From contig KV748208.1 in NCBI GenBank assembly GCA_001692895.1, positions 1,612,001 to 1,676,000 on the forward strand: a stretch of 64,000 nucleotides of DNA. Reading direction: 5' to 3'. A program made the translations under genes and the position numbers. The notes under the pieces were generated by a model that searched no databases, was not told where the DNA came from, and saw nothing but the letters and a program-made list of their open reading frames with translations. Source of the DNA: Cenococcum geophilum 1.58. Taxonomy: Eukaryota > Ascomycota > Dothideomycetes > Gloniales > Gloniaceae. This document shows, in pieces, positions 58,541 to 64,000 of this stretch. Each line of letters opens with the position of its first letter. Position 1 is the first letter of the stretch.

Positions 58541-61492
58541 AATAGTATATCTACGGTTTAATTTATATAGCTAAATTAGCTACTAAGTTATAATTTAGCA
58601 GGTAGGAGGCCTATGCGCTTAGCGGTATATAGATATTACCCTATATCTACAGTTGATCTTTAATCGCTAGTAACGCCGTAGTAATATTACGCTCCTAATA
58701 CTCGTTAAGCGCTATATATAGAGCTATCTAAGGGCTCTCTACTTATACTAGGATAGTAAGAATTAGCTATAGGTTAATAGAGATATTTACGTTTTAGATT
58801 AGGCGCCACTATTATATAAGTACCTTACTAAAACTTATACTGTACTAAAATAAGCCCCCCAAGGGGCTATAGATAAAGGCTTTAAGAGGACTCCTTAAAA
58901 GTTAGATATATATACTATTTTAAAGCTTTTTTACCTACTTAAAGCCGTTTATAAAGCTAATTTAATAAGCACTATATCTACTCCTGCTATTAATTAACCT
59001 ATTATATAGCCGCTTCCTTATTAACCCTCTAGGCCTACACGACCTACTTAATTTCCTTAATAACCTTAAGCTATAGGGAGTACTATTAGAGCTCGTTTTG
59101 CTAGCTAGCTTACTATTTACTACCCTATTTAGAATCTAGCGCTACTATAAAAGGATTACCTCTAAGCCCCTTAGTCTACTTATACTAAAGGGCCTATATA
59201 AACTTTACCGCACGGTATATATAATATATAGGCGGCTACTTAGGCTTAGGCCTTTGCTGCAGCTATAACTATAGCTATAGCTATAGCGGCGCTAGTAAAG
59301 GGGAAGCTATAGCGCTTACCTAGGCTAATATATCCTAGCTTAATTCTATAATAAATAGAGGCGCTAATAAACATGCCGTTGGTAGACGCGTTATTAGTAG
59401 GTATATTATTAAATATAAATATATAGATACTAAAGGGACCTTAAGCTAAAAGGTAAGGCTACTAGATATAAGTAATTAAAGCTATAAAGACTACGCCTAC
59501 TAGGACTCGGCTATACGGTTAAGCAACGCCTATAGCTCGCGTGCTTAGGCGTCTATAGTCTTTAGGCGGTCCGCAATAGCCAGTACGGCCTAGTAGAGTA
59601 TTAATAGCTAGCTAGGGCCTTCTTCCTCCTACTATAGGTAGGCTTTAACCTTCTATATAAAGGGTAAATAGGCCTTATACTAAAAGACCGAGTAGTTCTA
59701 TATAGGGCTACTTAGGAATATCTTATAGAGGACTACTAAGTTCTATAGAATAACCTTCTAAAGGTAGAATAGGAGGTTTATAGCGCTAGTAGCTGTAAGG
59801 TTATTAACCTAGCTAACCTAAGGGCTGAACTAACCCTTCTAGACGTCTAGCTCTAGCTAAATTATTAATAGTAGTACGTTAAGGGGGGTAACGCTTGCTC
59901 TATAAATCTTAAAGTAGCCTATCTATAGCGAATAGCCGGCTATTATCCGTATAAACTCCTACGGTAGCGAGTTTAAGTAGTAGCTAACTATCTACTCCTA
60001 GTTTTACCTACTAGCGCGTTTAATCTAGTTCTTACTAACCTCTTTTAGCTCCGCCGTTTTAGTACTAGCGCTTTACTTAATATAGGTCTTCTTTTATAAG
60101 AAGACGCTAATAGCCTAAAACGCCTTAGTAACCTACTCCTACTGCGAGTTATATAAAAAGGCTGTCTTATAGTCCCTAGCGCTACTCTTAATTAGGCGGA
60201 TATTATACTATACTAACCACTTACTAAAGTTTAGGAATAGCTTATTACTAAGGTCCTAGTAGTATAGAAGGTAAAAAGCTAGCCCGCTAAGTATATAAAT
60301 AAGCGGCTTTTTATTACGTAGAGCTCTAATAGTCTTAAGGCGGCTATACTAGTTTTACTTACTAGTATATATAGTAAATATTAGGGGTATATAGCGTATA
60401 GGGCCTTCCCCCTTAAACTTAAAGGTAAATATATCTAAGATCTTAGCGGAGCGCCTATTACCGCCGCGGGTAAGTATATAGTGGCCTAGTAGGATATCTA
60501 TAAGCGTGTAGAGGTATTATTCTAGTAAGGAGTCTCCGCGGGCCTATAGCTTATAGTAAACGCTCTTAAACTTATCCTCTATATATCTATTAAGTAGTAT
60601 ATCCCTACTTTTATCTATAAACTACTCCTTTTCCTACTACGCGTCCCTCTATTATAGAATCTTTAGGTAATCCCTAATATTGTCCTCCCGTAGGAACTAG
60701 TAGCTATTTATCCCTATACCCTTCTACGTTTAGTAAAGGTCCATTAGGGTAGTAATATAGCTATAAACTAAGCGCTAGGGGAGCCGCATCTCGTTCTAGG
60801 GTATGTCGTCGCTAGCCTTATAGCTTTTTGCTTTTAGTAGCTAGCCTATAACCTCCTTAATAAGAAAAAGGAGTAGCTTCTCTTTTATAACGATATTGCT
60901 ATTATAGTACTGCTTTCGCTTATAAAAGGCCTAGAAAGACGCGCGTTAGTTATAAGTATACTACTCTATAAAGCACCTACCTACCTACCTTAAACACTTT
61001 CTGCTTTAGCTTATAATTTAGAGATATATTTTTAGGCCTCTTAGAATATATAAGGGTAAGGATACTCTACGCGTTAGCGCGTAGTTTGGTATTATTCGCG
61101 ATATTAATCTTTATACGACTAACTAACGGCATTTTTAAGATATATAGGATACTGCTAGAGAAGCTGCGCTCTAGGGGGGGTCCCTATTTTTTTTTATATA
61201 CGTAGGCGTAGACTAGGGAGGAAAGGTAGAGGAAGCATACTTATTTACCGGCCGCTTAGCGAGAGCGGATAAGTGATCTTACCGCATAGGGTAAATATAC
61301 GGGCGCACGGCTGGGTCAATAGGCCAATAGTACGCGCGCATTAGCGACTCGATTAGCAGGGGTAAATACATTCAAAGATGTCCACGGCTTGGCTGCAGGC
61401 TCGGCCGTGGATATTCGCGAATGTTGACGGGGGTCGTAAGTGTCACGTGCGGCTCAGCGACTGAGCGGGCGCTCAGCCGAGCCGTGAACACC
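58541..61492 (-). mobile_element. Crypton-like element, unit B of the tandem (2952 bp)
   Basis: Same length and order as unit A, with mostly transition differences. The recombinase region at about 60560-59900 reads on the minus strand 'DILLGHYILTRGGNRRSAKI' and 'DIFTFKFKGEGPIRYIPLIF'. The stretch upstream of it (about 60750-60570) reads 'REDNIRDYLKIL' and 'YIEDKFKSVYYKLQARGDSL'. The last ~190 bp (61300-61492) is nearly free of RIP: GC-rich, with sub-terminal copies of the CCACGG motif (TCCACGGCTTGG, GGCCGTGGATATTCGCGAAT) and the end GAGCCGTGAACACC. The corresponding end of unit A is heavily RIP-mutated (AGCTATAAACACT). Confidence 0.68.
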
Positions 61493-61599
61493 ACGAAATC
61501 TTGTCGCGGTAAAGTACCCCTTAAAACCTCCTGAGGTATTTTAACTACATAAACACCATAAAGTTTTAACTAACTTTTAATTAATTCAATTCAACCAGG

Positions 61600-62550
61600 C
61601 CCTATAATTGAATTGATTACTAAGATTTAGAAGGCCTAATTGATTAACCTAAGGTATAAGTAGTTTATATTTTTGGGTCTTAGAATTTAAACTTTGCTAA
61701 GCCTACTTTTGATTGGTTTAAAAAATGTAGCGCGCGGTAAGTTGTGGCAGAATCTATGTGACGAACTTTAAAATATTGCGAACGTTAAAATATCTTAGTA
61801 TTCCTTTTTTGTTAACACCTTAATTAACACCCTAATATATATTATAAGCGTGGTAGAGCCTACTATAATTAAGTGTATTAGGTGCCATATCTATAAGCCC
61901 CGTATTAACTTTGTTAAAAACGGCCTATTAAAGAAGCTTTTAAAGCTATACTAGCTATGTCGGTTAAAGGCACGTTTTCCCTATATATTACTTTTACTTC
62001 TACTTACTTTTCTAGAACTCTATATCTATTTTAAGAAAGCGGAAAGCTCTTATAGGGCTAGATTTTACTACTAAGAATTATTCTATAAGGCGCCAGTAAA
62101 CTACTTAACCTAAAAACGACCCTAAGAACGCCTTCTTGCCTTATAGTTAGAATAGCTAAGATATACCTAAAATAGCTTAACGGCGGAAGATAATTAGGGC
62201 AATATAACGGGAGCACCGCATTCTCGATTAGTAGGGTGAAGCTCACTCGCCTACTCCTTTACTATATACTATAGATAAAGCTAAAAGGGGCATCTAAGAG
62301 GGCCCGAATGCGTTGCCGGAACTAGCTTTAATGCCTACTCTAGCGCTAATACCACCTTCCTTATAGTAAGCTCCGGCTTTAGCTATACTAAACCCTGTTT
62401 TAGCTATTAATTAGGGGTAAATTAAGAAGTTTAGGAGCATATTATAGGCTAAATATATAAAGACGTATAGTTGTTATAAAGAGTAGTGGTTTTAAATAGG
62501 CCTAGCTACGGAAGGTAATAATATAGGCACATGTAAAGCCTGTGTCAGGA
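61600..62550 (+). mobile_element. 5' fragment of the same Helitron, plus strand
   Basis: Runs antiparallel to 49500-50400. Matching blocks include TTTTTGGGTCTTAGAATTTA, TTGATTGGTTTAAAAAATGT, GCGCGGTAAGTTGTGGCAGA, CTTAACGGCGGAAGATAATT and AAGAAGTTTAGGAGCATATT. It covers the 5' end, a Cys/Arg-rich N-terminal region and stops near 62550, before the Rep domain. Its first part keeps more CA/TG than the minus-strand copy, so the two copies suffered RIP to different degrees. Confidence 0.65.
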
Positions 62551-62600
62551 AAACGGGAAGTGGCGCAGGAAATTTGGTTTCGCTAAAAGTGTTTTTAGGG

Positions 62601-62800
62601 CCTAGGGCTAGCTTTCCGTCATATTAGCTAACCCCCCCTAGCCCGGGGCCAGCTTTTAGCCATATTAACTAACCCCCCCTAGCCTAGAGCTAGCTTTTAG
62701 CTATATTAGCTAACCCCCCCTAGCCTAGGGCTAGCTTTTAGCTATATTAGCTAACCCCCCCTAGCCTAGGGCTAGCTTTTAGCCATATTAGCTAAGCCCT
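62601..62800. repeat. 41-bp minisatellite, five units
   Basis: Units begin at 62601, 62642, 62683, 62724 and 62765 with exact 41-bp spacing. The consensus starts CCTAGGGCTAGCTTTTAGC and ends TAACCCCCCCTAG. The first units retain TTCCGTCATATT, later ones are RIP-like. Confidence 0.88.
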
Positions 62801-63130
62801 AGAGCTATACGCTAGCACTATACTAGCTTATAGCTATAAAATAAATATTATTACTATTATTGTATTTATTGCTATTAGGGTATTAAAATCCTAAAGGCCT
62901 CTAGGCAGGCTTCTAGCAGGCTTCCTAGTAGGCTCCTAGCAGGACTTTGATTTTCCTTATTATCTAAATCGTCCAAAGTACCATTAGGTCCCCACTATAT
63001 TCCTAACAGCCTCTATACGTGCCTTTATATACCCCTTATACACCTAAATGCCACCTTTACCCTTCCTTCCTTCCTTCCTTATATCCTCCCTACTTAGGGA
63101 GGCACTAGAACGGTAGCTAGAGGACTATAA
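62801..63130. other. Low-complexity spacer
   Basis: Contains short repeats (GGCTTCTAGCAGGCTTCCTAG type near 62905-62945 and CCTTCC runs near 63060-63080). No gene. Confidence 0.5.
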
Positions 63131-63310
63131 CTAGAACTAGACGACCGTCGCTAGAACTAGACGACTGTCGCCAGAACCAGACGACCGTCGCTAGAACTAG
63201 ACAACCGTCGCTAGAACTAGACGACCGTCGCTAGAACTAGACAACCGTCGCCAAAACCAGACGACCGTCGCTAGAGCCAGACAACCGTCGCCAGAGCTAG
63301 ATGATAATCG
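63131..63310. repeat. 20-bp minisatellite, nine units
   Basis: Nine contiguous units of exactly 20 bp, consensus CTAGAACTAGACGACCGTCG, with single-base variants (ACAACCGTCG, CCAGAACCAG). There is no spacer between units, so it is not a CRISPR array. Confidence 0.9.
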
Positions 63311-64000
63311 TTTAAACGACCAGCCAGCAAACACCACGATTAATTTAATTGATTAATTAAATCGAACTAGAGCCTTAATATTATCCCATTACCAAATTAA
63401 ATCGAATTAAGGCCTCTTAGGGAGGTACCCTAGACGACTACCATTTAAACATATAGCTAGCGAACGCCCAGAGAGAACGATTTGAATTAATATAATTAAT
63501 CGCAATTAAATTAAGTAGAGCCTTTAATCTGGCCGATCTCTCCCCCGAATTATAGATACAAATAAGTAGGTATAGATAAGTAGGCACGACCGGTAGGTAT
63601 AGACAGGTAGGTACGAATAAGTAGGACGGTCAGACGGTAGAATAGGTAGGATAGGTAGGATAGGGAGGATAGGCAGGATAGGTAGGACAGGCACTAGGCC
63701 TAGTTAGGAAATTAGTACATAGCCGGCGGATTATTAGAAACGCCGCTAATTAACAATTTGGAGACTCTGCGAGAGATATCCCTTATAGCTACTATTAATT
63801 TTAAATTTTAAATTTTTAAATTTTAAATTTTAAATTTTAAATTTTGAATTTTATTATAATTATATATATTGCAGCTATAGGAAATATTATATAAAATATA
63901 TAAAACGTATAAAATGTATAAAACGTATAAAACGTATAAAATGTGCTAATGTTGCTAATATGGCCCCGGGCTAGCCCCGGGCTAGCGTAAATAAGTATAT
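63311..64000. repeat. Simple repeats: GGTAGGATA-type, TTTAAAATT-type and AAAACGTATA-type
   Basis: 63570-63700 is rich in AATAGGTAGGATAGG-type units. 63795-63850 alternates TTTTAAATTTTAAA. 63893-63943 repeats AAAACGTATAAAATGTAT. The window ends in a GGGCTAGCCCCGGGCTAGC word. No TTAGGG telomere array and no gene is present. Confidence 0.7.

Noticed and set aside
62058..62246. 62-codon minus-strand frame
   Set aside because: Antisense to the N-terminal Helitron fragment; the same sequence in the other Helitron copy does not keep this frame open.
63131..63310. 20-bp regularly spaced repeats considered as a CRISPR array
   Set aside because: Units are contiguous without unique spacers, and the genome is fungal; it is a minisatellite.

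Overview
The window comes from a filamentous ascomycete (Pezizomycotina-type) genome. Genes have short 42-83 bp GT-AG introns with CTGAC/CTAAC-like branch sites, there is a fungal highly reducing polyketide synthase (PKS) gene, a HET-NACHT gene remnant and fungal secreted proteins. About two thirds of the window shows repeat-induced point mutation (RIP): it is AT-rich, CpA/TpG are scarce, and old transposon reading frames are littered with TAG/TAA where CAG/CAA/TGG would be expected. Gene-bearing islands with normal composition are separated by these RIP-eroded transposon blocks. No RIP index could be calculated here; this is read by eye.

Layout. 1-3.16 kb: Ty1/copia polyprotein remnant. 3.49-4.15 kb: large fold-back element. 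4.43-4.62 kb: solo LTR with a perfect 5-bp target duplication. 4.64-6.0 kb: PIF/Harbinger transposase remnant. 6.47-15.69 kb: a Crypton-like tyrosine-recombinase element split by a structurally complete 6.36-kb Ty3/gypsy chromovirus (two 297-bp LTRs). 15.97-17.57 kb: HET-NACHT (NLR-type) pseudogene. 18.35-21.99 kb: four-exon gene for a 1145-aa secreted protein with DUF7029/DUF7223-like N-terminal parts, a Ser/Thr/Lys/Pro linker and a NucA/NucB-like C-terminal part. 22.08-22.33 kb: TA-flanked MITE. 22.4-27.7 kb: gypsy and Tad1-LINE remnants. 28.26-29.16 kb: three-exon gene of a conserved fungal family of unknown function. 29.46-30.5 kb: Crypton fragment.

The main island (31.5-46.6 kb) holds a wax-synthase/MBOAT-type membrane acyltransferase (minus), a small secreted protein, a SEC11-type signal peptidase paralogue, and a nine-exon HR-PKS of 2488 aa (KS-AT-DH-MeT-ER-KR-ACP), followed by one or two unrecognised minus-strand reading frames. 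Three MITE-like inverted-repeat elements sit in the intergenic spaces of this island. The PKS would make a reduced, methylated polyketide chain. It has no release domain, so a separate releasing enzyme is needed; the neighbouring acyltransferase is a candidate tailoring partner, but this is inference.

47.0-62.6 kb is again transposon-rich: two copies of one Helitron lie in divergent orientation, a Tc1/mariner-type element has ~204-bp terminal inverted repeats and an extra large reading frame, and two Crypton-like elements of 2952 bp stand head to tail sharing one junction. 62.6-64 kb consists largely of minisatellites and simple repeats. No rRNA, tRNA or CRISPR array was recognised.
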